DNA of 16,849 nt, from the NCBI GenBank assembly GCA_964577275.1, contig CAZNYR010000091.1, forward strand, positions 1 through 16,849, read 5' to 3'. Positions 1 to 7,257 of this stretch are shown piece by piece. The DNA is from UBA2561 sp964577275 (lineage in GTDB: Bacteria > Bacteroidota > Bacteroidia > Cytophagales > Thermoflexibacteraceae). The stretch's first letter is position 1. Every line of letters begins with the position of its first letter. Position numbers and translations under genes: made by a program. The notes under the pieces were generated by a model that saw only the letters and a program-made list of their open reading frames with translations, searched no databases and had not been told where the DNA came from.

Positions 1-1250
1 ACCAAAATAATACCTACGCCACCTTTTTCTCGGATTTGCTCGGCAACTTGCGGATAAAAAACTGTCGCAATCACCCACCAAACCCCAAAATAAACCGCAT
101 GAGCCACCAAAAATTCTAACGGCGCATGAAGGGCATAATCATTATAAAAAAACTGCATCAAAAAATTAAGCGGAGCAGTAAATAAACTGCTGGCAACTGC
201 TGTAATTGTTCCTGTAGCCTGTTCGGTTGCGCCAGCCTCCGAAATAGCTCCATGCACATATTTAGTCGCAAGAAATAAAACCAACACAGGGACAATGCGT
301 TTTAGCACCTGAATTACAGAGGTTACGGGGTTGATTTTCTCTTCGGGATGTGGCGTAACGATGTAAAATAAATTTTTGTAACTGGTGTGAATATACAAGA
401 AATAAAAGTAAAAAAATGTAAATCCTGCCGCCAAAAGCATACTCAAAAATAACCACTCGGTCATCAATGGATATGCACCGCCCGCTCCTGTATCAAGTTC
501 CTTGAACCGTGCCACGCCGCCCCAAAACAAATAAACACGGAAAAAAGACCCCACAAATGCCAAAACAGGTAAAAATTTAACTAATAAATCTATCCAATTT
601 ACTGGTTTTACAATTATTTTGGCAGAGAAAGGAAATAACAACAAAATATAAGCATAAATCAAAATCGGTTTCCATACAAATCCGCCTAAGAAACCACAAA
701 TTAAAATTCCGATAATGGCAATTGGTTCTTTCTGAAAGAAGAAAAATAATAGAATCAAGGACAGACACAGTCCCATGGTATCCGTTAAAACGGGGTCAAA
801 ATAAGACATCCTCAAAGTTGCCCATGACAGAAAAAACATCACCCAGCCAAACCATTTTGTTTTGTCTTGTAGCCTGAATTTCAGGGCGATACCGCCCCAT
901 GCCAAACTTGCCAAGACCAACCAAATCAAGTTATGATACTGAAAAGCTCTGACAATTTGAGGGGTTTCAAACGGAATATCAAGGGCTTTCATGCCGTAAT
1001 GAATTAGCATCGAAGGCACAAATCTATCGACCTTGGCGGGCTGTCCGGGGATAATATCAGCCGAATTGATGCGTCCTTCGGTCATGAGCGTATCAAAATT
1101 TTTGACTTGCTCTTGATAAATAATGCCATCAAAGCCTACACCGCCCATCACGTCAATTACGCCACCAAATTGTATCATCAAAAACCCAAAAACTAACGTC
1201 AGGATGGCTGATGAAATGGTAAATCCTATTTTTGAATATATCTGATTCAT
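1..1250 (-). CDS. polytopic membrane protein, possible GT-C-like glycosyltransferase (3' end cut by window edge)
   Basis: An uninterrupted minus-strand frame runs from the ATG at 1250 to the left edge, giving 416 residues with the C-terminus missing. It begins MNQIYSKIGF, followed by a hydrophobic helix (about 10-30) and a loop with acidic residues (D33, D41, E47). Many more membrane helices follow, for example around 108-122, 133-147, 160-173, 176-206 and 223-243, and further ones towards the edge. One helix or loop carries YFDPVLTDTMG (150-160). A first external loop with acidic residues after helix 1 is a feature of GT-C glycosyltransferases, which use polyprenyl-phosphate sugars, but I cannot name a family. 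It is the last visible gene of a minus-strand run with two other sugar-related genes, 27 bp after the epimerase stop codon, so co-transcription is likely. It could instead be a flippase or polymerase. The reading frame is certain; the function is inferred. Confidence 0.75.
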   Translation of the reverse strand, partial: MNQIYSKIGFTISSAILTLVFGFLMIQFGGVIDVMGGVGFDGIIYQEQVKNFDTLMTEGRINSADIIPGQPAKVDRFVPSMLIHYGMKALDIPFETPQIVRAFQYHNLIWLVLASLAWGGIALKFRLQDKTKWFGWVMFFLSWATLRMSYFDPVLTDTMGLCLSLILLFFFFQKEPIAIIGILICGFLGGFVWKPILIYAYILLLFPFSAKIIVKPVNWIDLLVKFLPVLAFVGSFFRVYLFWGGVARFKELDTGAGGAYPLMTEWLFLSMLLAAGFTFFYFYFLYIHTSYKNLFYIVTPHPEEKINPVTSVIQVLKRIVPVLVLFLATKYVHGAISEAGATEQATGTITAVASSLFTAPLNFLMQFFYNDYALHAPLEFLVAHAVYFGVWWVIATVFYPQVAEQIREKGGVGIIL

Positions 1251-1277
1251 TTTCAATAAGTTCAAGTTAATTTTTGC

Positions 1278-2249
1278 CTAACATTCTACGTTTTTGAGCC
1301 ATTCTTGATGTTCTAAATACCAATCCACGCTTCGTTTTAAGCCCTCATCCAAACCAACAGTCGGTTGCCAGTCCAATACATGATTTGCCTTAGCAATATT
1401 CGCCCAAGTCGAGGTTAAATCCGCCTTGTGAAATGGTTTATTATCAATGATGGCTTTTTTGCCCAAATATTCCTCAATCTTGCCGATGACGTAATTTAGA
1501 GAAATCGGATTATTGCCTCCGCCCAAGTTAATAACCTCATAACCAACAGGTTTCAAGGCTTTGATGGCACCTTTGGCAATGTCATCAATGTAGGTAAAAT
1601 CTCGTGATTGTGAGCCATCGCCATACAAGGTGAGAGGCGTTTCTTCGGCAATCCATTTGATAAATCGGAAAATACTCATGTCGGGTCGTCCTGCCTCGCC
1701 ATACACGGTAAAAAATCGGACAACCGAAATATCCAAATCGTACAACGAATGATAAGAATAACACATCGTTTCTGCGCCTAATTTGGAAGAGGCATACGGC
1801 GAAATCGGGCGCAAAACAGGCAAATCCTCCTTGAAAGGCATTTCCATTCCTGCATAAAGCGATGAAGTGGAAGCTAACACCATTTTCTTGACCTCATATT
1901 TTCGCATCATTTGCAATAAATTGAGTGTGCCTTCGGTGTTGGTTGATAAATAAACGTGTGGGTCAATCAAACTGTACCGAACGCCCGCACGAGCCGCCAA
2001 ATTGATGATACCATTAGGTTTATGGTCAGAAAAAATAATGTCTAATGCGCCCAGATTTTCGATGTCCATTTCGTAAAAATGGAAATTTTCGTGATGCTGA
2101 AATCGTGAAAGTCGGTATTTTTTGATTTGGATGTCATAATAATCATTCATATTATCCAACCCAATGACTGTTTTTCCACTTTCTAACAAAAGTGCAGTCG
2201 TCCGAGAACCAATAAAACCCGCACAGCCCGTTACAATTATCTTTTCCAT
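1278..2249 (-). CDS. NAD-dependent sugar epimerase, UDP-glucuronate 4-epimerase-like
   Basis: A 323-residue protein of the extended short-chain dehydrogenase/reductase family, close to the usual length for nucleotide-sugar epimerases. The Rossmann glycine motif is at G8-C-A-G11-F-I-G14, and D32 in LDNMNDYYD should bind the adenosine ribose of NAD. The catalytic set is S127-T-S-S with Y152-A-S-S-K156. RFFTVYGEAGRPDMS (178-192) and SRDFTYIDDIA (215-225) are typical of UDP-glucuronate 4-epimerases and their close relatives. The expected reaction is inversion at C4 of a UDP-sugar in the cytoplasm, probably UDP-glucuronate to UDP-galacturonate. The substrate is inferred, and UDP-glucose or UDP-GlcNAc epimerase remains possible. 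The start lies only 2 bp past the stop of the upstream membrane protein gene, a strong sign of an operon that supplies an activated sugar to the neighbouring glycosyltransferases. Confidence 0.88.
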   Translation of the reverse strand: MEKIIVTGCAGFIGSRTTALLLESGKTVIGLDNMNDYYDIQIKKYRLSRFQHHENFHFYEMDIENLGALDIIFSDHKPNGIINLAARAGVRYSLIDPHVYLSTNTEGTLNLLQMMRKYEVKKMVLASTSSLYAGMEMPFKEDLPVLRPISPYASSKLGAETMCYSYHSLYDLDISVVRFFTVYGEAGRPDMSIFRFIKWIAEETPLTLYGDGSQSRDFTYIDDIAKGAIKALKPVGYEVINLGGGNNPISLNYVIGKIEEYLGKKAIIDNKPFHKADLTSTWANIAKANHVLDWQPTVGLDEGLKRSVDWYLEHQEWLKNVEC

Positions 2250-2251
2250 TT

Positions 2252-4060
2252 CTATTTATATTTAATATCAAAAACCAAAAGGCTTCCTGCCTGCAAAGCG
2301 GGTCTTGCATCAATTTGTTTTTGATAATGTTCGTACATATATTGATTGTAAATTCCAGTCCAATTATACTGCTGTTGGTAATCCTGACGAATGATTAAAT
2401 AAATATTTTTCTTTTCAGGAATGGCGGTATAAATATTTTTGAGGTCAAATTTATCCAGCACCGCATCCGCAATCGGTGTGCGTTGGATAGAACCCAAACT
2501 AAATAAATTCAGGGGACGCATAAAATCCAAATCCGAAAAGGGCGAAATACTTTCATACGGAAAACTGCTCGCCCAGACAACAAACAAATTATCGGGAGTG
2601 GGATTCATTGCCTTGACGACTTGCGTCAGATTTTTGGCATTTGCCTTCGCATTTTTGGATAACAAACTTAATTCTTTGTGTCCTTGACTTCCATAATAAA
2701 ATACCAACAAACCTAAAACCGCCGCCACGACCGAGCGCACCTCAAAACCGCTTTTAAACGGATTAAAACTCGTTTTTTCGTGCATCAAAAACAACGGCAA
2801 GGTCGCCAAAAAGACATAAGCCGAAGTATAGACGTGTGGCGGAGCTTGTTTATACAAATAATGTAGTGTCCAGAGCAAATAATGAATCCCAAGATAAGCC
2901 AGCAATACAAAACCGATATGAATGCCTAATAATATTTTGTCATCGGTTTTGATGAATAAAAATACAACAAAAAATAAGGCAATCATCATCGCCCGATTGA
3001 CGATAGGTTGTTTGTAAATATAATCCCAAATGTAAGTATCAATCTCATCGGTATTCATTTCATTTTCCAAAATGGAAAGGACGGTTTCAAAATTTTTGGC
3101 GGAATAAATTTCCTTATCCATAAAGAACCAAAATGAAAGCATGGCATTATCAATCGGTCGCCAGCCTACTTTTTCCATCGCTTCCTTGCGTTTCTCTTCG
3201 GAGGCTTTCGCCATGACGTGATTATCGACAAATTGCGCCACGCCAGCCCGAAATGCGTTTGCCTCTTTCCATTCGGGCGAGGAATACGCCACATGATTCA
3301 TCAGGTATAACGGCACACAAACTGCAAGCACGAATCCGAATTGAATAAATTTTGGAATCATTAATTTTTTCTGGCGATAAAATTCAGCCAAAATTATAGG
3401 ACTAAACAAAACCACCGCCATCGCTACGGCTTCCGTCCGAATCATCAGCGAAAGCCCAATCAAAAATGCGCCAATAATACCCGAAATCGTTAATAAACCT
3501 TTGATATTGAATAAGTTATCAGATTTGTGTGGCATCAAAAATACCAATGCCAATCCGCCCAATCCGCAGACAAAACCCGTTACCGTAAATTGCATCGAAA
3601 TCAGCGTAAAAGTCGAAATCAACAAGAAATACAGCGCAAATAAAAGCACACTAAAATAATGCGGATTTCGGCGTAATAAAACATACAAAATTGCAATATT
3701 TCCCATTAATAAACTGAAAGCTAAGTAATAACCATACCAAGGTATGGTAGGCATTATCAGATATAAATTTTTGAGAATCGTACCCAAAACGACACTCGTA
3801 AATAACAGATATTCAGTCGGTTGTGGAGAGAGTGCTACGCCAGCCACTTCGAGCATCATGGCGGGGTCGTCATTGGTCTGGAAAAACGGCGTATAAATTG
3901 CATAAGTGAGCAGAAACAAACCTACATTCGTAAGGACTGCCACCAAAAAAGGTTTTTTATGGAAAATAGTATCAATATTTTCATTTTTTGCCGATGAAAC
4001 GGGTTTTTCGGATGGTTTCGTGGTTGGTTTTGGTGGCTGTTGTTGTTTTTTCTTTGCCAT
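2252..4060 (-). CDS. polytopic membrane protein, possible GT-C-type glycosyltransferase
   Basis: A 602-residue integral membrane protein of no family I can name with certainty. The first 30 residues are a cytoplasmic, Lys/Gln/Pro-rich low-complexity tail. Helix 1 (about 37-58) is followed by a loop with N63-D64-D65-P, and later helices fall roughly at 86-105, 108-128, 135-155, 160-176, 188-207, 211-227, 238-256, 354-370, 377-399, 411-426 and 442-457. A loop of about 100 residues (260-350) and a soluble C-terminal domain of about 140 residues are also visible. An acidic DD-type motif in the first external loop plus many helices and a soluble tail is the layout of GT-C glycosyltransferases such as PMT and ArnT. 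The preceding gene makes polyprenyl-phosphate sugars, the donors those enzymes use. The GT-C assignment is inferred. The gene begins 99 bp after that neighbour and ends 2 bp before the epimerase. Confidence 0.8.
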   Translation of the reverse strand: MAKKKQQQPPKPTTKPSEKPVSSAKNENIDTIFHKKPFLVAVLTNVGLFLLTYAIYTPFFQTNDDPAMMLEVAGVALSPQPTEYLLFTSVVLGTILKNLYLIMPTIPWYGYYLAFSLLMGNIAILYVLLRRNPHYFSVLLFALYFLLISTFTLISMQFTVTGFVCGLGGLALVFLMPHKSDNLFNIKGLLTISGIIGAFLIGLSLMIRTEAVAMAVVLFSPIILAEFYRQKKLMIPKFIQFGFVLAVCVPLYLMNHVAYSSPEWKEANAFRAGVAQFVDNHVMAKASEEKRKEAMEKVGWRPIDNAMLSFWFFMDKEIYSAKNFETVLSILENEMNTDEIDTYIWDYIYKQPIVNRAMMIALFFVVFLFIKTDDKILLGIHIGFVLLAYLGIHYLLWTLHYLYKQAPPHVYTSAYVFLATLPLFLMHEKTSFNPFKSGFEVRSVVAAVLGLLVFYYGSQGHKELSLLSKNAKANAKNLTQVVKAMNPTPDNLFVVWASSFPYESISPFSDLDFMRPLNLFSLGSIQRTPIADAVLDKFDLKNIYTAIPEKKNIYLIIRQDYQQQYNWTGIYNQYMYEHYQKQIDARPALQAGSLLVFDIKYK

Positions 4061-4073
4061 TTTGATTCAGTTT

Positions 4074-4097
4074 TTGCACAAAAATTTCTTGGTGCAA
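4074..4097 (-). other. small hairpin in the 99-bp gap upstream of the 602-aa membrane protein gene
   Basis: TTGCAC (4074-4079) and GTGCAA (4092-4097) form a 6-bp inverted repeat with a 12-nt loop, ending 13 bp upstream of the ATG at 4060. There is no T-run after it on the minus strand, so it is not a standard terminator. It could modulate translation or mRNA stability within the operon, or be chance in AT-rich DNA. Confidence 0.25.
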
Positions 4098-4159
4098 GTT
4101 AGAAAAACTTTCGGATTCGGGACAAACGAACCTCAAAAACTTACCTTCGCTCGATGAAA

Positions 4160-5098
4160 TCAATTTTTCGTTTCGTCAAAAACTTTATCGACAATAAAAT
4201 TCGGTCGATTTCGGCTTGCGTCCAGCGTTCGCCACACGTATTCGCCGATAATTCCCAAACTTATCATCTGAAAAGACGAAACCACCAATAAAGTAATCAT
4301 CATGCTTGACCAACCTTCGATTGGAATATTTCCTACGAATTTTTCGATAACCACCACCACAGCGTAGAGTAACGCCATGATTCCCAGCGAGATACCCGTC
4401 AATGAAATCGCACGCACCGGAAAAAACGAAAAGGATACAAAGGAATCAATAAACATCTTGATTTTCTTTTTGAGTGTCCAGCGTGATTTGCCGATTTCTC
4501 GTTTGCGGCGGGTGTACGGAATATTGACGTAATCATAACCCAGCCATGTCAATAAATAAAGTACATTAGTGTTTTTTTCGTCAATTTTGATAATTTCTTC
4601 GCATAATTGACGGTCAAAAAGCACCAAATCAAATCCGCCAGAAGGCACATTTTGCAAGGCAAATTTTTGGATTAAATAATGATAAGTATTCGAGAATATT
4701 TTTTGTCCGAAGGATTCTTCACGGTCTTGTCGGTTGGCAATCACCAACTTAAAGCCTTTTTTCCAATGCGCCAACATTTGCGGAATCAGTTCGGGTGGGT
4801 CTTGCAAATCCGCCGCCAGCATCACATTGCAGTCGCCTGTCGAGTGATTCATGCCCGCCAAAATAGCATTGAACGACCCCACATTGCTTGCCAGTTTGAT
4901 AACTTTGACTTTTTTGGGGTATTTTTTCTGGAATTTCACTAATTCGTCCAATGTATGATCTTTCGAGCCGTCATCCACAAAAATATATTCAAACGTAACC
5001 TCATCCTCAAAAAGTTGCTCATTTTCAAGGAGTTTCTGCGTGGTTATGGGCAGATTTTCTTCATTAAAATAGCACGGCATAATGACCGATAGCTTCAT
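4160..5098 (-). CDS. family 2 glycosyltransferase, GtrB/ArnC/DPM1-like (polyprenyl-phosphate sugar synthase)
   Basis: A 312-residue GT2 enzyme with the GT-A fold at the N-terminus and two C-terminal membrane helices. It opens LSVIMPCYFNEENL (3-16), has VDDGSKD (41-47) for nucleotide-sugar binding, and DLQDP (97-101), where the acidic residues coordinate the metal and UDP-sugar. The lipid-binding and catalytic loop RRKREIGKSRW (197-207) is typical of the GtrB, ArnC and dolichol-phosphate-mannose synthase group. Helices lie at about 226-250 and 263-288, and GEYVWRTLDASRNRPNFIV (285-303) is a family signature. The expected reaction transfers a sugar from UDP-sugar to undecaprenyl phosphate at the cytoplasmic face of the inner membrane. 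The particular sugar cannot be read from sequence. It is the first gene of the minus-strand glycan cluster, so transcription of the cluster probably starts in the 5099-5592 region. Confidence 0.9.
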   Translation of the reverse strand: MKLSVIMPCYFNEENLPITTQKLLENEQLFEDEVTFEYIFVDDGSKDHTLDELVKFQKKYPKKVKVIKLASNVGSFNAILAGMNHSTGDCNVMLAADLQDPPELIPQMLAHWKKGFKLVIANRQDREESFGQKIFSNTYHYLIQKFALQNVPSGGFDLVLFDRQLCEEIIKIDEKNTNVLYLLTWLGYDYVNIPYTRRKREIGKSRWTLKKKIKMFIDSFVSFSFFPVRAISLTGISLGIMALLYAVVVVIEKFVGNIPIEGWSSMMITLLVVSSFQMISLGIIGEYVWRTLDASRNRPNFIVDKVFDETKN

Positions 5099-5177
5099 AA
5101 TATTTTATTTTTAATTCGTACTTGGCGTATAAACTTGTTTGGTAAATGTTTTGAACAAAAATCACTCAAAATCAAGG

Positions 5178-5200
5178 CTGTGGGCTGTATATCCCCACAG
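5178..5200. repeat. 7-bp GC-containing inverted repeat
   Basis: CTGTGGG and CCCACAG pair exactly around a 9-nt spacer. It is the only GC-rich stem in this intergenic region, about 80 bp upstream of the glycosyltransferase start. It could be a protein-binding site or an mRNA hairpin. No T-run follows on either strand. Confidence 0.4.
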
Positions 5201-5295
5201 TCGCTTGTCAGGACACAAACAACCGCAAACGCATATTTAATGGGGTTTCTTGCCTCAAAGTATTTTAAAAAAGTTATTTGACCAACAAAATCGGA

Positions 5296-5316
5296 TTTAT
5301 TTTTTCAAAAAATAAA
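5296..5316. repeat. perfect AT palindrome flanked by TGACCAA direct repeats
   Basis: Arms of 10 bp (5296-5305 and 5307-5316) surround one central base. TGACCAA occurs at 5279-5285 and again at 5320-5326. In AT-rich DNA part of this may be chance, but the exact arms and the flanking repeats together look like a possible operator region. Confidence 0.3.
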
Positions 5317-5399
5317 GTCTGACCAAAGAAAGAGGCTGACGCACACCGTTTTCCTCTGATTTCCTGCCTTGTTTTTTTTCATTGGGGTAGAATTTTTGG

Positions 5400-5426
5400 A
5401 CATAAACGCACAAATTTATGTTTTTT
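5400..5426 (+). terminator. weak terminator-like hairpin before the outer-membrane protein gene
   Basis: ACATAAA (5400-5406) pairs with TTTATGT (5414-5421, one loop base uncertain) and is followed by T residues to 5426. The stem is entirely AT-rich apart from one C-G pair. No gene precedes it on the plus strand, so it may be a 5' leader structure rather than a terminator. Confidence 0.2.
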
Positions 5427-5592
5427 AAAACTGATTATCAAGCAATTAACCTTTAATTCTGTCGAACATTTGATGCCCCAAAAACGTGTTTTTGGTCTGT
5501 TCTTACCGCCTATTTCCCGTTCATCACATCGGTTATTTTTTCTAAAAATTGAGGTGCATTTTTGTCATTATCAACTCAAAAATAAGATAAAA

Positions 5593-6894
5593 ATGACCTC
5601 AAAATTTAATCGCATTTTCTTTTTGTGCTGGATTTTTTCTGGCGCAATATTCGCCCAAGTTTACCAAGAATCCAAGTCGCAACATCGTTTTGCACAATCT
5701 TACGTGGGCTTCAATACGCAATTTATTCCCGCACAAGGCGGTGCTATTTTGGGCTTACAGCCGACCTCAATTCCGGCTTCGATTTCGCCTCGTCTGACGT
5801 TGGGTGGGCTGCATTTTTTCGGAAAATTGGATTTTAATATGAATCTGGCATTTGGAACTTTCATGGCGGAACAGCCTGAAAATCAAGACCAAATCTATTT
5901 CAGAAATGGCGGAGATTTGAGTGCAAGATATTATCCGTGGCGCATGGAATTTGGAAAATTACGCCCTTACGTTGGGGCTTCGTTCAATGTGATGGGCTTG
6001 AATTTAGACCGTCCGTTGCTCGGAAATCGTTCGGATGCTTTCGTAAATATGTCCTTGATTGGCGGTTTTTCTTTCGGGCTAAAAAACTGGCAACTCAATG
6101 CCGAAATGATGTTTTTGCCACAAACGAAGCAGAATTTTTATGTCAATCGTTCGGAAAATTACGATTTTGAATTGCCACAAACCTATTTTTCAATGAGTTT
6201 GGTGCGTTATTTTGATTTTACGATGCGGGAAGAAAAACCCATGAAATCGGGCAAAACTGCCGAATTGGAAACCAAATTAAAGGCAGAAAAAAAATTGAAT
6301 AGCTTTTCGATTGGCGTGGGATTGAGTAGCGCTTTTTTTCTGCAATCTCCTGAATATCAAAGTAATATGAGATTTTCAGTTCCCAAACATCGGGGCGTAA
6401 TTTATTGGGATTTGGGCGTAGGATATTTGTTTACACAGGCAAAATTTCATCTCGGCATAAGTTACCGAGATTATACTTCGGGTACGGAAAGTTTTGGCTT
6501 GGAGCATCTGATTCGGCGGCGAGCGATTGCGCTGGAGGGCTACAAATTTTTCTGGAATTATAAGGGGTTTGTGCCGTTTTTGGGCGTGAGTGTCAGCCGT
6601 GAAAATTGGGCAACTGCCGAATTTGAAGGTAACGTACAAACACTCGACACGGAACACACCCGAAAAATAGATACAGGCATAATTTTTGGCTGGGATATTT
6701 TGCCTTCGCCCTTGGAAACGTGGGTGTTACGAACCAATTTACGGTATTATCCTTTTCAAAAAATAACGAATTTGGAAGGCAATTCTTCACGCATTGACCA
6801 ATTTGAATTTAATTTCATTCAGTTAGTTATTTATCCAAATCGAATGTTCAATATCGGCAAAGCCAAACGCAAAATGGGATTTTATAAATCATAA
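5593..6894 (+). CDS. outer-membrane beta-barrel protein with apparent internal duplication
   Basis: A 433-residue exported protein. An ATG at 5470 is in frame, but I chose the one at 5593 because it places a standard signal peptide (MTSKFNRIFF, hydrophobic core, cleavage near GAIFA/Q22) at the N-terminus. The mature protein is made of alternating amphipathic strands with many aromatic residues, typical of an outer-membrane barrel. Residues about 35-210 and 236-420 look like two copies of one unit: GKLRPYVGASFN (121-132) matches KGFVPFLGVSVS (324-335) in position. The ends LPQTYFSMSLVRYFDF (194-209) and QFEFNFIQLVIYP (403-415) also correspond. A Lys/Glu-rich linker (about 211-235) joins them. 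I do not recognise a named family. It stands alone on the plus strand with a hairpin just downstream, so it is probably a single-gene transcript. Confidence 0.8.
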   Translation: MTSKFNRIFFLCWIFSGAIFAQVYQESKSQHRFAQSYVGFNTQFIPAQGGAILGLQPTSIPASISPRLTLGGLHFFGKLDFNMNLAFGTFMAEQPENQDQIYFRNGGDLSARYYPWRMEFGKLRPYVGASFNVMGLNLDRPLLGNRSDAFVNMSLIGGFSFGLKNWQLNAEMMFLPQTKQNFYVNRSENYDFELPQTYFSMSLVRYFDFTMREEKPMKSGKTAELETKLKAEKKLNSFSIGVGLSSAFFLQSPEYQSNMRFSVPKHRGVIYWDLGVGYLFTQAKFHLGISYRDYTSGTESFGLEHLIRRRAIALEGYKFFWNYKGFVPFLGVSVSRENWATAEFEGNVQTLDTEHTRKIDTGIIFGWDILPSPLETWVLRTNLRYYPFQKITNLEGNSSRIDQFEFNFIQLVIYPNRMFNIGKAKRKMGFYKS

Positions 6895-6921
6895 CAATAA
6901 ACATAATTATTTGAAAATCAG

Positions 6922-6964
6922 TTATTTACTAAAGTTTTAAAACTTGGTAAGTAATTGATTTTTT
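6922..6964 (+). terminator. hairpin terminator after the outer-membrane protein gene; shares motif with 10535-10567
   Basis: The left arm 6922-6937 pairs with 6940-6954 around a short loop at the TTTTAAAA turn, with one bulged A (6933) and two U-G wobbles (6925/6951 and 6930/6946). Both wobbles have U on the left and G on the right, so the fold works in plus-strand RNA but gives A-C mismatches on the other strand. Six T residues follow at 6959-6964. The hairpin begins 28 bp after the stop codon, which fits termination of the upstream gene. Confidence 0.7.
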
Positions 6965-7038
6965 GCATGAATTTATGACAATTTTAGTATTTTCAGCAAT
7001 TACACGCACCAAATTTACTCAATGATTATTTTTTGAGC

Positions 7039-7066
7039 ATTCTCCCCCCCAAAAAAAAACGAGAAT
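7039..7066. repeat. 6-bp hairpin with C7A9 homopolymer loop
   Basis: ATTCTC (7039-7044) pairs with GAGAAT (7061-7066). Between them are a run of seven C (7044-7050, sharing one base with the stem) and nine A (7051-7059). The run is prone to slippage, both in the cell and in sequencing, so its exact length should be treated with care. Confidence 0.4.
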
Positions 7067-7216
7067 CCAATCAAAGCGATATTTCCAAAAACCCATCCTC
7101 AATTCGGTAGGCGCACTAAAAAAATGGAAATTTTTGCTACTTTATGAACGCAAAATTAAATATCTTGCTTTTGGGATAAAGCCAAATCATTCGGATAGAA
7201 TTTTGTTTATTTTTAT

Positions 7217-7237
7217 GAACTGGTTTTAAACCAATTC
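7217..7237. promoter_or_regulatory. imperfect 21-bp palindrome upstream of the SpoIIE phosphatase gene
   Basis: Half sites GAACTGGTTT (7217-7226) and AAACCAATTC (7228-7237) surround T7227 and match at 9 of 10 positions, with one C/A mismatch. It ends 20 bp before the ATG at 7258, where an operator or a leader hairpin would sit. The binding protein is unknown. Confidence 0.45.
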
Positions 7238-7257
7238 TACATAAATAACGATTTGTA

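Larger units (their letters stand above)
5099..5592. promoter_or_regulatory. 494-bp divergent intergenic region with several inverted repeats
   Basis: This gap separates the divergent glycan cluster and outer-membrane protein gene, and it must hold promoters for both. I see no convincing coding sequence. Four structures stand out: CTGTGGG/CCCACAG (5178-5184 and 5194-5200); an AT palindrome with arms TTTATTTTTT and AAAAAATAAA around C5306 (5296-5316); a pair of TGACCAA direct repeats on either side of that palindrome (5279-5285 and 5320-5326); and a 7-bp AT-rich stem followed by six T (5400-5426). No full TTTG-N19-TAnnTTTG promoter was found on either strand, so the start points remain unknown. 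Confidence 0.5.
6895..7257. other. 363-bp intergenic region with terminator hairpin, C/A homopolymer hairpin and palindrome
   Basis: No convincing gene is visible here. From left to right it holds the hairpin terminator of the outer-membrane protein gene (6922-6963), a 6-bp hairpin with a C7A9 loop (7039-7066), a long-spaced inverted repeat ATTTCCA/TGGAAAT (7081-7087 and 7125-7131), and an imperfect 21-bp palindrome (7217-7237) just before the SpoIIE gene. I found no complete Bacteroidota-type promoter by eye. Confidence 0.6.

Noticed and set aside
3981..4163. Overlapping reading frame around the 5' end of the 602-residue membrane protein
   Set aside because: Its translation is basic and low in complexity without any recognisable motif, and it overlaps the membrane protein in another frame.
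5470..5592. Longer N-terminal extension of the outer-membrane protein from the ATG at 5470
   Set aside because: It would place about 41 residues before a normal signal peptide. The ATG at 5593 opens directly into that signal peptide.
5099..5592. Possible small RNA or coding gene in the divergent gap
   Set aside because: No convincing start, coding pattern or extended RNA fold could be seen beyond short inverted repeats.
7081..7131. ATTTCCA/TGGAAAT inverted repeat as an RNA gene or operator
   Set aside because: The arms are short, AT-rich and 37 bp apart, and nothing else supports a structured RNA here.
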